Of a stretch of DNA of 64,000 nucleotides, positions 32,952-45,436 are shown one piece after another. Origin of the DNA: Basidiobolus meristosporus CBS 931.73 (lineage: Eukaryota; Basidiobolomycota; Basidiobolomycetes; Basidiobolales; Basidiobolaceae); NCBI GenBank assembly GCA_002104905.1, contig MCFE01000148.1:62001-126000 (forward strand), written 5' to 3'. The position numbers were made by a program, and so were the translations under genes. The first letter of the stretch is position 1, and each line of letters begins with the position of its first letter. The notes below the pieces were generated by a model. It had not been told where the DNA came from and did no database searches. It worked only from the letters and a program-made list of their open reading frames with translations.

Positions 32952-35900
32952 ATAAAGCAAGGAAAGCACTATTCTGAGCAACATAAGTAAGATTGAGTAA
33001 AATTACCAGTAACTGTACCATACCACAGGCATCATGGTAGAAGTTATAGTGCCAGATAGTGCCGTAGAGTGCCAGATCAATCCGGCACCATAAACAGGCT
33101 GGCACTATTTGGCACTATCCAACGGAACAAGTCTAGTGCCACAACTGGTTGTTTCTTGCAATTCCAAGTAATAGTTGCACCAGCATAAAGAAATACATAG
33201 CCTGTGGTAGAGTGTCTATCAATCAGATCCCTACCCCAATCTGAATCACTACAACCATCATACTTTTGCCTATTAGCTGCTCCAGAGTATTCCAGTACCA
33301 TATTTATGGTACCTTGTAGATATCTGATAATCCGCTAAACTGCTGCAACTTGATCTGAAACATAATTCTGCATGAATTGACTGACTATTCCAACTGCCAC
33401 TGCAATATCTGAACTTGTAGACACCATCAAGTACATTAGGCTACCAACCATTGATTGATAGGGAAAGTTTTGGTCCATATTTGAGCCGTTTTCATCTATA
33501 ACTGGCTGAGATTTGCTTAATTTCAGGTTATTGTCCATAGGGGTTGCTGCAGGTTTGCAATTTTCCATTTTGAAGCGTCTAAAAATGTCCCTGATGTACT
33601 TAGACTGATTCAGCACAATTTTCTGCGTAGGTATGTCAAATTTGACATCTATTCCAAGAAAATAGCTCAGTTTTCCAAGATCTTTCATCTCAAACTTGCT
33701 GAAGAGATCTGATTTTGTCTGCTTAAGTGCCTCTTGGTTACTTGTAGCTATAATTAGGTTGGCCACATAAAGTATCAGGATGATCACACCCTTTTTGAGC
33801 TGTTTCATATATATACAGTGATCTGCAGTGCTACAAGAGAACCCAATTTCCTCTAGATATGTATCAATCTTGTTATACCATGCTCTGGGTGCCTGCTTAA
33901 GCCCATACAACAATTTTCTAAGTTTGCACACCTTATGGGGGCCTTTTGAATTGGTAAAATCTTCTGGTTGCTCCATATATATAGTTTCTTGCAAATCCCC
34001 ATTTAGAGAGGCTGTTTTGACGTCCATTTGGTGTAGATCTAGACTGTGTACAGCTGCCAGGGCTAGAACTGTCCTAATAGAGTTAAACTTGGCAACTGGA
34101 GCAGATATTTTCTTAAAGTCTAGTCCCTGGATCCGGGAATAGCCTTTAGCTACCAATCTAGCCTTGTACTTATCAACGGCACCATTTGAGGTTATCTTGA
34201 TCTTGTAGACCCATCTACATCCTATTGGCTTTCTCCCATTTGGTAAATCTACCAGTTCCCATGTTTTTGCCTTGATTAGTGATTGGTACTCCTCCTGCAT
34301 GGCATGTTGCCACTTAGTAGCATCTGGACTTTGCATTGCCTGTTCCAAATTCTGAGGTTTGGCACATAAGGCAAGATAAGCTACTTCATGATCATTGGAT
34401 GTCTGCCACCAGGATCCAGGGGCATTTCTTACTCTAGTAGATCTCCTAACTGAGATAATCTGTTCTGATCTGGAGCTTGTAGAAGTATCTTCCATATCTG
34501 GCTGGATTTGGTACGTATCTTCTTCATTAGTGTTGATTGCATCATCAGGCAGCTGACCAATGATTTCTGTGGCTTTCTGATCTGAATTCTCCTCAAATAC
34601 AACATCCCTGCACTTGATCAGCTTCTGAATTTTGCCATCATACACTCTATACCCTTTGGTATCTTCACAATACCCAAGAAAGATCCCTATCCTACTCTTT
34701 GGTTCCAACTTTGAGCATTTTTTGTCAGGGATGTGATAAAAAACATCACTGCCAAAGATCTTGAGGTGCTGGAGATCTGGCTTTTTGCTTGTATATACTT
34801 CAAAGGGTGTAGAATCACATAGTGCTGTGGTTGGGCATCTGTTCTTGATGTATACAGCAGTAGCAACAGATTCAACCCAAAGCTTGTGGTCCATTTCCTT
34901 ATCATGTAGCATAGATCTTCCCATCTCTACTATTGTTCTATTTGCACGTTCTGCTACTCCATTTTGCTGTGGAGTATGAGGAACTGTGGTTTGTTGAAGT
35001 ATACCAGTAGACAAGCAGTATTTTGCAAACTCCTTTGAGCAGTATTCTCCTCCATTGTCACTTTGTAGTACCTTCAATTTGCACCCAGTTTGTGTTTCTG
35101 CCATGTTCTTGAAGTGCTTAAACATCTCTAAAGCTTCATCCTTTGTTTTGAGGAAGTACACCCATGTATATCTTGTCTTGTCATCAATAAACGTCATAAA
35201 GTATCTCTTGGCTCCAAAGGACAGTGTTGTGATGGGGCCACATATGTCTGAGTGTACAATAGCCAATATTACGGTGGTATTGATGCCTTCTGAGCTCTTG
35301 AAACGTTGCCTAGCTTGGTTGCCATATGAACATCCCTTACAAACATTCAATTTGATTGGAATTGAGTATTTTAGGCCCAAAACAAGCCAATTTTTCACTA
35401 ATTAGCTCATTTTCTGTTCCCCAATGTGTCCTAGCCTCCTATGCCACATTTCCCAGTTGGTTTCATCAGTTTCAGCAATGTTGACTTACTCAGGTACAAT
35501 GATCTTGCATTGTAACTTGTATATATTGTGATCTCTGATTCCCAAAGCTAATTTTTGTCCATTTTCACTCAATGTTGAGCAGCTCAGCTTAGTAAAAACA
35601 AATTTCAGTCCCTGAGTAGTTGCTTTACTGACTGAGAGTAGAATCTTAGCTATTCCAGGTACATAGAGTACGTCAGTCAGTATTGCTGTTGTTGCCCCTG
35701 AGTTATCACTCATATTTAGTTGTATAGACCCACTGGTGGAAGCTTCCAATGCAGAGATATCTCCCAGATAAACCTTTCTTATGGGAATAGTGTTTAAGTT
35801 GCTGAACCAATCCTTTATACCACAAATATGCTGTGATGCTCCAGAGTCAATATACCATTCATTACTTTGGTACTTGCACTCTCTTGTACAGTTACAAATA

Positions 35901-36729
35901 ACTGTTCATCAGTAGTAATATGGTTTGCCTGCTCTAGTTTCTGTTTTTTGTCTGCTTGTTTCTTCTTGCATTCTCTTGCCTAGTGTCCTGGCTTTTTACA
36001 GTAGTTACAGCAGCCATGTTTTCTTTGGTTTTGTTGCTTTCCCTTCTTTTCTGTGTGCCTTTCAGAACTGAATAAAGCATTATCTTCAATTTTCTCTGCT
36101 TGATCATTACGTCTGAGTTCTTGATGGAGAAGTCTTCCTTTGACATAGTCTAAAGTCAAGTTGTCTTCTCTGCTTTCAAAAGAAAGTATGAGTGGCTCAT
36201 ACTTGTCTGGTAGGCTGCAAGGCAGACAGAGTATCTTTTCTTCATCATCTACACCAGCATTAATACTGTAAAGTTCTTCTGCAAGTGTCTCCATTCTGGT
36301 ACTGAGTTGTAGCATGTCATCATCTGGTTTCTTCCTCATGTTGAGGAACTTCTGTTTCAAATAAAGCTTGCTTGATACTGACTTTGCTCTAAAGATCTTC
36401 TCTAAGGATTCCCATGCTGCTTTGGCAATATTTGAGGCATGGATTTGTCCAATGAAGGAGTCTTGCACATTGATGCATATGGCATTGAAGGCCTTTCTAT
36501 CCTTCTCTTGAAACTTCCCCACATCTTCTGCTGTTCCTTTGGGCTCAACTTCCTTTCCTGTTACTATGTTCCAAAGCTTTCTTTCCTAAAGGTGGATCTG
36601 CATCTTGATTCTCCAAAGTCTGTAGTTTGTCCCATCAGACCTCTCCTTTACATGGAAGATGTTGGTATTTCTTTGTTTGCTGGTAGAAGTCACTTTTAGA
36701 ATAGATTAAGGCAATTGGGGCTCATAACC

Positions 36730-37097
36730 TGTTGCAATTCAAGAAAAAATTTGGATATAGAGAACTTATCAAGAAATAGTGATAATAGTTGAACTGTTGT
36801 TTATTCATAAAGAAGCTCAGTATCCATACCTTTGTAGAAGTAATACAGCTGTAACACTAAGTAGGGAGGGTTTATCAATATTCAGGAGCATTCTGTAACA
36901 GTTTCAGGGTTAGTACATAATGTTTGGTAATAGTGCTAATTTGATCCTGACTATAGGGAATAATCATAAGATCATATATCTGGAGAAAGTGGCAAAGTTA
37001 AGGCAGTAGATGAGTCCTACAGTGACTAAGACTAGTCTAGAATTGTTAAGTAAATCTTTAGCTGCTGAATGATACCAAATAGTCCAATATTTCAACA
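36730..37097 (-). repeat. 5' LTR of copia C2
   Basis: A 368 bp TG...CA repeat (TGTTGCAATTC to TTTCAACA) next to the duplication ACAAC. It is similar throughout to 29008-29376, 18424-18792 and 9199-9528. Confidence 0.92.
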
Positions 37098-37584
37098 ACA
37101 ACTGCCATTTTACTTAGTGTATGGATGTACACCAAGTATCCCAGGAGATCTAACACTACCAATGCTTCCCTATGTTTTGGATGATGAATTTGGTCATCCT
37201 AGTATATACAGGCAACTATAATAAAGATGTCAAGAGGGATGGGTCAAGGTACCCAAAATTGCAGAAAAGTTGAAGAAGTGATCAGAACCCTCTCAGCTAT
37301 AGTAGTGAAAAACATGATGATTGACTGCTTGGATATTTAAGTTAGATAAGTTTTAGTCATATCAATTGGCTTTATGATTGGCCTATCCACATATCAGTAT
37401 TATCTAACAAATAAGTGAAATTAGTCAGCAGATGAATCCGCAGATCCTTAGCTGACAGATATATAGCTTTAAAATAGGATCTTATAGAGTAAAGACAATG
37501 CAATCATATGAGTTGTCAGTCACAACGCATATTAGGGAATACATTTACTCAGCCATTGATCTGACAAAAAGTATATAATGCTGG
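37098..37584 (+). mobile_element. Gypsy G4, right end with 3' LTR
   Basis: Integrase C-terminal sequence resumes after C2 (TGCCATTTTACTTAGTG) and passes into a degraded LTR from about 37311 to about 37584, where it is truncated. This closes the G4 element that started at 20945. Confidence 0.75.
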
Positions 37585-37904
37585 AATAACTAGGAGTCCA
37601 CCAGATTATCAATATATTATGAACTAGCACTTGTTTGAATGATGTAATTCAGTATATTAACTTATATATTAGTTTGTAGATATTTGCTAATTGTTAAGAT
37701 ATGGTGAAGTACAGAATCTCAGGAAAATCTGATAGTTGCCCAAATATGCTGAAACTTGGCATATGTAGTCCTGAGGTCCCCTAACAATGAACATTTGGTT
37801 ACATATATGTAGTTTTTCATTAAGTACCAATACTGGGTTGCAACTTAATAAATCATCAAGTGAGCATCATGTAAGTCTTCTGATTGTCTATTTTACTCTA
37901 ATAT
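37585..37904 (+). repeat. Probable LTR relic, copia-B-like
   Basis: Part of this stretch (about 37725-37890) follows the order of the copia B LTR (TTGCCCAAA, then AAACTTGGCA, then TAATAAATCATCAAGTGAGC) but is highly diverged. The first 140 bp are unrecognised. Confidence 0.4.
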
Positions 37905-39600
37905 GCTCTACTATCTCTGCCTGGGCTGAGTTTGTGCTAAAAATTCAGAATGCTTTTGAGCCTCTATATTGGCAGTTGCTACCAAGAAAGAGGCTGAAAA
38001 CACATGGATAGAAAGGACTGGTACAAGAATATACATATAGGTATAGATTACTACCTAGACAGATTAAAATAATATGATCCCCTGACCCAAATATATACTT
38101 TATTGATGGGCTGAAGGAAATAATGTGTAAGCAGTGAGTTATTGACAACCAAAGACTATTGACAGTGCCAACAAGATTGCCATGAACTAGGAACTTATTA
38201 TGTGTATAGCTGCAAAGCCTACAGTGGCTAACCAGAGTAGCTATAATTACTATGAAAGAAGACAATCAGAAGTAGAGCCAATGGCAATAGGTGCTATGCA
38301 GATGAATGTAGGAAGAAAGTATCCTAGTTGAATGCCACCAACATGCATATGTCTCAAAGAACTACCCTGGAAGAAGAAATGGATGTCAGTGTACATGAAC
38401 CTCTGACCATGTAGAAGCTCAGAAACATAATGAGGTAGAGGATCAACTTGAAGAAGGCTCATAGATAACCTTGCATATAATTGAAGAACTCTCAACCTGA
38501 ATATCATCAAGCTAAGAAAATCTGCTATATCTGAATGAAGTTGTTAATAGAGAAACCTGTATCACTTAGGCACATATCAGAGTAATTTGTCTGGAAAGCT
38601 GAAGTTAACTTAGAACCTACCAAATCAACTTCAGTCTTAGCAGTTGCAGGGAACTCTCATATAGTTAGTCATATACTCAGCCAGTACAAATCAAAATTGC
38701 TGACAATGCAGATGACCTACAGGTGTACATATTTGGAACCTGACTATTTGACCTGGAATTTGGAAAATTGCGGCTATTAGAGCCCAATATATCAGTCAAC
38801 TGGAGTACATATGCTACTCAGCTCCAAAAAGGTAAGCAGACATATGGTGTACTACCTGCAAGACTGGATTTACATTTGGTCCTAGTATGATTGACATATT
38901 GCAATTTAACAAGTAATCTGGATGCAAGGAACTTATCAAGATATAGTGATAATATTTATAATAGTAAAGAGCATAAGAAAGGCAAAAGAGGATTTGTTGC
39001 TAAAGTATGATATACAAAGGTGCAGAAAGGCAACCTGATATGCAAGGCAACTATTAAGTTGGGAAAAAGAAGGAGAAACATGTTCTTGTGTAGTCAAGTA
39101 TGAAAATGTTGTTTATTCATAAAGCTGGTAATTACATAACCTTTGTAGAAGTAATACAGCTGTGACACTAAGTAAGGAGGGATTCTTAACATTCAGGAGC
39201 ATTCTGCAACAGTTTCAGGGCTTTTACATAAAATTAGGTCAAAAGTATTGTTTTGATCTTCACTACAGGGGTCAAATTGTCAGATCATAGATGTGAAGAA
39301 ACTGGCAAAGTTGGGGCTGCAAATAAGTCCTACAGTGACCAAGACTAGTCTAGAATTGTTAAGTGATTTTTAGCTGCTGAATGATAGCAAATAGTCCAAT
39401 ATTTCCACATGACACAAGTGAGCCTTGCAAGATACAGCTCTGCCAAGCACTTGGGAAAGGTATCAGATGCTTCTCCTGGCAGTATTACAGGATGACTCCA
39501 CTACTCCAGTTCCCAGAAAGTCCCAGCACTTCTGAGGGAATATTCAGATGCTTTTTGAAAAAAGTTGTAAGTTCATGACATTGACATAAGAAATAGTCCC
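37905..39600 (+). pseudogene. Gypsy A fragment G6 (gag to protease linker)
   Basis: Gag traces (EFVLKIQNAFEP) at 37.92 kb, protease-region traces at 38.5-38.88 kb and the protease-RT linker (after TSEPCKIQLCQA) at 39.41-39.57 kb. Stops are very frequent. It is interrupted by a solo copia LTR at 38897-39409 and has no LTR of its own here. Confidence 0.7.
38897..39409 (-). mobile_element. Solo LTR, copia family A, with extra 144 bp
   Basis: Ends correspond to the copia A LTR (left TG mutated to TA, right end TTTCCACA). A perfect TGACA duplication flanks it (38892-38896 and 39410-39414). It is 513 bp, not 369. The surplus lies at about 38960-39110, between GATAAT and TGTTGTTTATTC, and is absent from the other LTRs. 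Confidence 0.85.
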
Positions 39601-40035
39601 TAGTGTGCAATAGTGTAGTAGTGCTTTCTTAGCATACCAATATTAGCCCAAAGCTTGCTTGCCTGCTTGAAATCAGGATAAAGCTCATGGAACAAATTAC
39701 GCACATTCTGCTTGGCTGTAAGTGTTATAAATAGTCACAAGGCAGGAGAGTAGAGCTAGGCAAGTCAGGACCAGGAAAGGACTTGGGTGTGGATCAACAA
39801 GGCAAGGCTGTTTACTTAAGACCTGTGTTTACCAGAATAAGGAATACAAAAGGGGGATAGAGCTATATATACACTTTGGCAATATGGATGCCAAGAGATA
39901 TATGAGTAGGATTTATGGGGTTCTGGGGTGAGGCACAGTAAGTGCACCATGATAGAAATATACTAAAGAACAGACTGGAATATCACATGGGGATATGCCA
40001 AGGGTTAGCTGATCAGGTAACCAGGTCATCTGACA

Positions 40036-40349
40036 TGGAGTTCTTTCAACTCAGGTTGCAAGAGGTTGTAAATAGGACCAAAAGGTAGGTTTTTTCCTTC
40101 TTCAGGGTTGATGGGACAATCATAGGGTCTATGGGCTGGGAGTAGTTCAGCTTTCTTCTTGTCAAAGACATGGGCAAACTCTGGATACTTGGCAGGTATT
40201 TCATTGGAGGGGGTTCCTTCAGTGATGATAGGCTACTGGGTCTGGGGTAGCTTAGTAAAGGATACTTCCTTACCTGAAAAGTCAGGTAGTTTCATGGAGT
40301 TGACATGATGGATTCTGGGGAATATCAGGATTTTGGTCTTCCAGTTAAC
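40036..40349 (-). pseudogene. Gypsy B pol fragment after protease
   Basis: The minus strand reads NWKTKILIFP and then FAHVFDKKKAELLPAHRPYD, the conserved linker before reverse transcriptase in gypsy polyproteins. It joins in frame to the protease end at 47584 once H3 and one 3 bp duplication are removed. RT itself is gone. Confidence 0.82.
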
Positions 40350-40362
40350 AGACTTGTTCCAT
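40350..40362 (+). mobile_element. Left tip of Harbinger H3
   Basis: AGACTTGTTCCAT, the first 13 bases of the Harbinger terminal repeat, preceded by AAC in gypsy B and cut by G5. The rest of the element resumes at 44696. Confidence 0.85.
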
Positions 40363-43300
40363 TGTTACAAGTCTTGGTATAAGAATTGTAGAGGAATAGG
40401 GAGTTTAGCTAGTATTGTATTCACTATAACTGAGCTGATTTTATTGAGGTTCCAGCAGCTCCTTATATACATTTTTGCCAGATCAATTGCTGACTAATTT
40501 TATTTCCTAATGTAGGTTGTGGCTGATGACTCATTCAATTGCATCAGCATCACCCAAGAAGATCCTACCTAATATATCTATTTCTGTCTGATAAGGATCT
40601 GCTGATTCATTTGCTGACTAATGCTGCTGATTTGATAGATAATACTGATATACTGATAACCTAAACATATACTAATTGATTGGACTAAAAAACTGATCTA
40701 ACTTAAACATTCAAGCAACAGATCACAACATTCTCCCCTGCTAAAGTTGAGAGGGCTCTCCTGAATCTCTTTTCTTGTGATACCAATATCTTGATGGTTC
40801 AGTATTATCAGCAAGTCTGCAAGCTTGATTCAGTCCCTATGCACTAAGTCTTCCCGTATATTGCCTTGTTTGTCTACTAGTAGGTAAGTTGTAAATGGAC
40901 ATTTCTGACATTCTTGAATGGTCCTGTCCATTGTGGCTCAAACTTCTTCCAAGTGTTGTTTCTTAGCAAAACAAAGTTCCCAACTGTCAATGCTTCTGGT
41001 GCTATAGTCTTATCAAATCTCTGATTCATCTTTTCTGCACTTTGAGATACTTTTGTCTGTGCTTCTTGATGTCTTTGTTCCAGTTGCTGGTGTCTACTTG
41101 GCTGCCTGAGTTCATCTTCTAAGGTGTCTGTAAGCTTTGGTTGTGTGAGATCTCCAGGAATCCTTGGTTAACATCCATACATAGAGTAAAATGGCAATTT
41201 TTGGGCAGTGTTGTGTACTCCAACTCTGCATACAAAGAGTGCTTGGTCTATATACTCATCCCATCTACTGACAGCTCCATTTGCATACTTGGTCAGCACT
41301 TTTCCAAATAATCCATTAAACTGTTCAGTGACTCCATTAGTTCTGGGGTGATATGTCAAGGTTTTCAAGTATTTGATCTGCTGCATTTCCAGGTAAGCTT
41401 CCAATGTCTTTGCCATAAAGTTTGAGCCTCTATCAGATAGAATCTCTACAGGGCATCCAAACTTGAAAAGGATCTCATTGCACATGAAACTTGCAACTTC
41501 TTGTTCACTGGCTCTAGGTACAGCTTTAGCCACTGGCCATTTAGTGGCATGGTCAATTGCTACTAGGATCCAATGGTTGTATTTCCCAGTAGCTGGCAGT
41601 CTTCCAAAAAAGTCAATTCCCCATCCTTCAAATGGTCTTACAGGCTCCAAGGGAAAGAGCTCAGCAATTCTATGTGGTTGGTCTTGGTTGAATTGGCAAT
41701 TTGGGCATGTTTTCACTAGCTTCTCAATGTCATTTTTCATTCTGGGCCACCATGCTCTAGCTTTCACAAGGCTATACATTCCTTCAATTGAAAGATGTCC
41801 ATATCCAGTGTGTAGCTTATGTATTAAATCCAGGCAAGAAACATGAGGGCAATAGGCAATGGGGCTTCCATCAACAATTTCGTAGAGTGCTTCATCATAT
41901 ACTACAAATTTGCTGGCTTCATCCTGAATAATCTTCTTGATATCTTAATGCACCTCATCAAGAATGGCTAGGTCCTCCAAGTACTTTGGTAATAGGCTAG
42001 GCCAATCTGATTCATGCACCAAGTTGAGTTGTGCAACTTGGCCTAATCTTGAAAAGGTATCAGCAACCATGTTGTTTTTTCCAGGGCAGTAGACAATCTC
42101 CAAGTCAAATTGCTGAATGTATTCACACCATCTTTTCACTCTTCTAGAGAGTACCTTCTGAGTAAATATATAGTTGAGGGAGGCATGATCAGTTTTTACA
42201 GTGCATTTGACTCCTTCAATATAGCATCTCCTTGTCTTCAAACAGTGTATTATAGCAAGCATCTCCTTCTCATGCACTAGATAGTTTTGTTTGGCTGAGT
42301 TCAGTTTCTTGGATTCAAAGGCAACAGGGTAGTTCTTTCCCTTGTGTTCTTGGCTCAACACTCCACCAATTGCATAATCTTAAGCATCTGTGCCCAGAGT
42401 AAACTCTTTTCTGAAGTCAGGTATTCTTAAGCTTGGCAGCTTAGCAAGTTCATTCTTGAGCATCTGGAAGGCAGTTTCACAAGTTATGTCCCAATTGTAG
42501 ATGTTGTCTTGCTGGAGGATATCAGTTAAAGGAGCTGCAATACTTCAAAGGACTTGACAAATCTCCAATAATTGGAAACCATTCCAAGGAATGATCTGAG
42601 CTCTGATATGTTATGGGGCTGCTTCACATTCTTGATAACTTCAACCTTTTTAGGGACTAAGGTTACTCCTGTGCTAGTCACTATGTGTCCCAGATATTCA
42701 ACAAGTTCCTTGATGAATTCTTACTTAGGTAGCTTGCCATAAAGCTTGTTCTCTCATAGCTTCTTCAAGATCTTTTCAATGTGCACCAAGTGATCCTCTT
42801 CTGTCTTGCTGTATATCAATACATCATCTAGGCAAATTATGACAAACTTGTCTATGTACTCCTGGAAGACAGTCTGCATCAGGGTCATGAATGCTGCAGG
42901 GGCTTTGGTGAGGCCAAAACTCATGACTAAGTACTTTTAATGTCCATATCTGGTCCTGAATGTTGTCTTAGGGATGTCTTCTGGCTTCACCCTAATTTGG
43001 TTGTATCCTGACATGAGGTCAATCTTACTGAAAATAGTGGCTTCATTGAGTTGGTCCAAGAGCTCATCAATCCAAGGTATAGGGTACTTATTTTTCACGG
43101 TAACTGAGTTGAGGGCTCTGTAGTCAATGCACATCCTAAGTGTTCCATCCTTCTTCTTCAGAAAAAGCACTGGTGCTCCCCAAGGTTACTTGCTGGGTCT
43201 GATATATCCATGCTCCAGTAACTGATCTATGTGTCTCTTCATCTCTTCCAGCTTCAATGGACTCATTCTGTAAGGTGTCTTACTCTCTGGAGGGCTATCT

Positions 43301-44695
43301 CCTGTTTCAATGGCATGATCCACATTGATGACTAGTGGTAGGCTTACAAGCTCATCTGGAAATATGTTTGAGTATTCCTTCAAAAGAGTCTGGACCTTCT
43401 GGTGTACTGGAATTGAGGAATCCTGCTGTAATACTGCCATGAGGAACATCTGGGTACCTTTTCTTGGTGCTCTACAAAACTGTGTCTTGCTAAGTTCACT
43501 TGTTTCACACACATTGGAATTGACCAAGTTAAAATCCAGTCTGGCAGGTAATAGCTCATAGGTCTTGTTGTCCTTCAAGAACTGAGTAGCATGGGCTCTC
43601 CAGCTGATTGATAGATTACAACAAAATAGCCAGGTTTTCCTAAGTACAAGGTCAAACTTGCAGTTCCCAAATATATAGGCCTGTAGCTCTTCTTCATAGT
43701 ATTTGATCTTCATCCTTACTGGATGAGTAATACAGTTGATTATGTGAGAGTTCCCATCACCTGTTGAGACATTCTATCAATTTGCCCAAGTAGATATCTA
43801 TATTCATAGATGTACTCTTAGACCTTTCATTTCTGTCTGAGCATTTTCACCTTTCTTCTTAGTAGTGTCTGTTGGCATGGGGGCTCAAAAGTATCCTGAA
43901 TTTCCAACACAAACTCATCCCAGGTAGAGTTTGTAGAGCATCCCATTTTGGTGACTGACCTGATCTTGTTATGGTACCACTGTAAAGCTGCGTTTTCCAG
44001 GTAAGAGACTGCATAATGTACCTTGCTTTCTGGAGCAATTCCCTTAGCCTTGAAGGCTTCTTCAATCTGGAAGTGCCAAGTTCCCAGGTTTTCATTGACT
44101 CTACCATGGTACCGGTGGACCTTCACACTAAAGTTGCTCTTGACAGAGTTTTGCTAGCTTTGGGCCATGGTAGTCATTCCTTGTTGCTGCTGGCTAAGGA
44201 TCTGGAGTAACTGTTGCTGTTGGGCCAGGATTTGTTGCATAGCATTCTTCCATTCTTGATTTTCCGACATCTTGAGGGAGGTTTCTTCTTTCTTCAGGAG
44301 GGAGGTTTCTGGTCATTGCTGCTACCAATGTTACAAGTCTTGGTATAAGAGTTGTAGAGGAATAGGGAGTTTAGCTAGTATTGTATTCACTAGAACTTGA
44401 ACTGATCATTATTGAGATTCCAGCAGCTCCTTATATACATTTTCCAGATCAATTGCTGACTATTTTATTTCCTAATGTAGACTGTGGCTGATGACTCATT
44501 GGATTGCATCATCATCACCCAATAAGATCCATCCTAATATATCTATTTCTGTCTGATAAGGATCTGCTGATTCATCTGCTGACTAATGCTACTGATTTGA
44601 TAGATAATTCTGATGTACTGATAACCTAAACATATAACTAAGAGATTTGACTAAAAACTGATCTAACTGAAACATTCAAGCGGCAGATCATAACA
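40363..44695 (-). mobile_element. Ty3/gypsy family A element G5 inside H3
   Basis: The 3' LTR is 40363-40730 and the 5' LTR is 44329-44695. The flanks CCAT (40359-40362) and CCAG (44696-44699) fit a 4 bp duplication with one change. Internally, gag jumps to mid-protease near 43770, removing the zinc knuckle and protease start. RT, RNase H and integrase are retained. Confidence 0.9.
41168..44271 (-). pseudogene. Gypsy A gag-pol of G5
   Basis: ATG at 44271 opens Gag (SENQEWKNAMQQILAQ). Gag runs to about 43790. After the deletion the frame continues in protease (FGNCKFDLVL at about 43.68 kb). RT from 43.25 kb has [18 protein letters not shown] and [10 protein letters not shown], with the YLDD box region near 42830 damaged. 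RNase H is at 42.4-42.0 kb and integrase at 41.78-41.17 kb shows CPNC, GIDFFGRL, LSDRGSNF and NGVTEQFNG. Its integrase closely resembles that of GA up to about 41.4 kb and that of G3 beyond, which may reflect recombination between copies. Confidence 0.85.
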
Positions 44696-45436
44696 CCAGG
44701 GTACCATGCCAGGGCATGCGGTGCAATCTGCGGTCCCTAAGAGCAATTGGGTGTGATATTGTAGCTACCAGTAGGCCAGATTGCTCTTGGAAAATTTTGC
44801 ATCATGTGAGACAATCTTGCACACTATGGCACAATCTGACACAATGAGGTTGGCACAAATGATCTTGCCCACTTGTAATGCCTGCATCACGTGAGCAATG
44901 GGATACTGCTATTATGGTAGGTAAAATCTGGTATTTGGATATGTTTCTTCAATGTAAATGAAAATAAATGCATATCATACTATCAACTAAACTGACACTT
45001 ACCATTTTGGTTACCATCACTCCAATTGGATGGTATCTCAGTGGTTAATTAGTCCAAAAGTATCCTGAAGCTGTCAGCCCCCAATTGGCTCTTTTACCAA
45101 TACACAAGCTACCTGATTCACCATCAAGTATTGCATTTTGCCCATTAAGCAAGTAAATCTCTAATCCTAATGATTGGACAAGGTGTCATAGCTAGCATGC
45201 AACCAGTTTTATGGGTGCAAATCAGATCAAATGGCTGCACTGGTGCCACAGATGATGTATAGATATGCAGGGTGTTTATTTATAGGGGTCCTGTGTCAAA
45301 TGTGAGACAACCTTGATATTGCTTATATCAAAAATTTAGTGATCCCTGATTTGCAATCGCTTGATGCGGATTGCAAAAAAAATGCATTGTTTGGATCATT
45401 ACAAATAATAGCAATTCAATGTAGTTGCATCATCTT

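Larger units (their letters stand above)
29732..33134 (+). mobile_element. PIF/Harbinger-type transposon H2, complete ends
   Basis: A 3403 bp element. Its ends are inverted repeats beginning AGACTTGTTCC(A/G)TTG, and a 3 bp duplication AGT (29729-29731 and 33135-33137) interrupts a copia RNase H codon run. It has two divergent genes: a DDE transposase on + and a second protein on -, the usual two-gene plan of this superfamily. Both have stops, so it is now inactive unless served in trans. Confidence 0.9.
29401..36693 (-). pseudogene. Copia A gag-pol of C2, interrupted by H2
   Basis: The start position at 36693 is now GTG where C1 has ATG. Gag (EELRRNDQAEK) is followed by a knuckle (CNYCKKPGH), protease-side sequence and a 687-residue open stretch at 35398-33335. 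That stretch has integrase residues in HSDICGP, QSDNGGEYCS and NGVAERANRTI, and the RT start MDVKTASLNGD. The RT box reads YVAN instead of YVDD, so both catalytic Asp residues of the box are lost. RNase H lies beyond H2 at 29.4-29.73 kb (STTEAKYMAAC, YKDNQSCISLARNP), ending at 29401. Removing H2 and one AGT joins the two halves in frame. Confidence 0.9.
29008..37097 (-). mobile_element. Ty1/copia family A element C2 with nested H2
   Basis: The 3' LTR is 29008-29376, the 5' LTR is 36730-37097, and a perfect ACAAC duplication lies outside (29003-29007 and 37098-37102). A purine tract GAGGGGGAG lies directly upstream of the 3' LTR on the element strand. Without the Harbinger insertion it is about 4.7 kb. 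It gives the intact order missing from C1: gag, protease, integrase, RT, RNase H. Confidence 0.93.
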
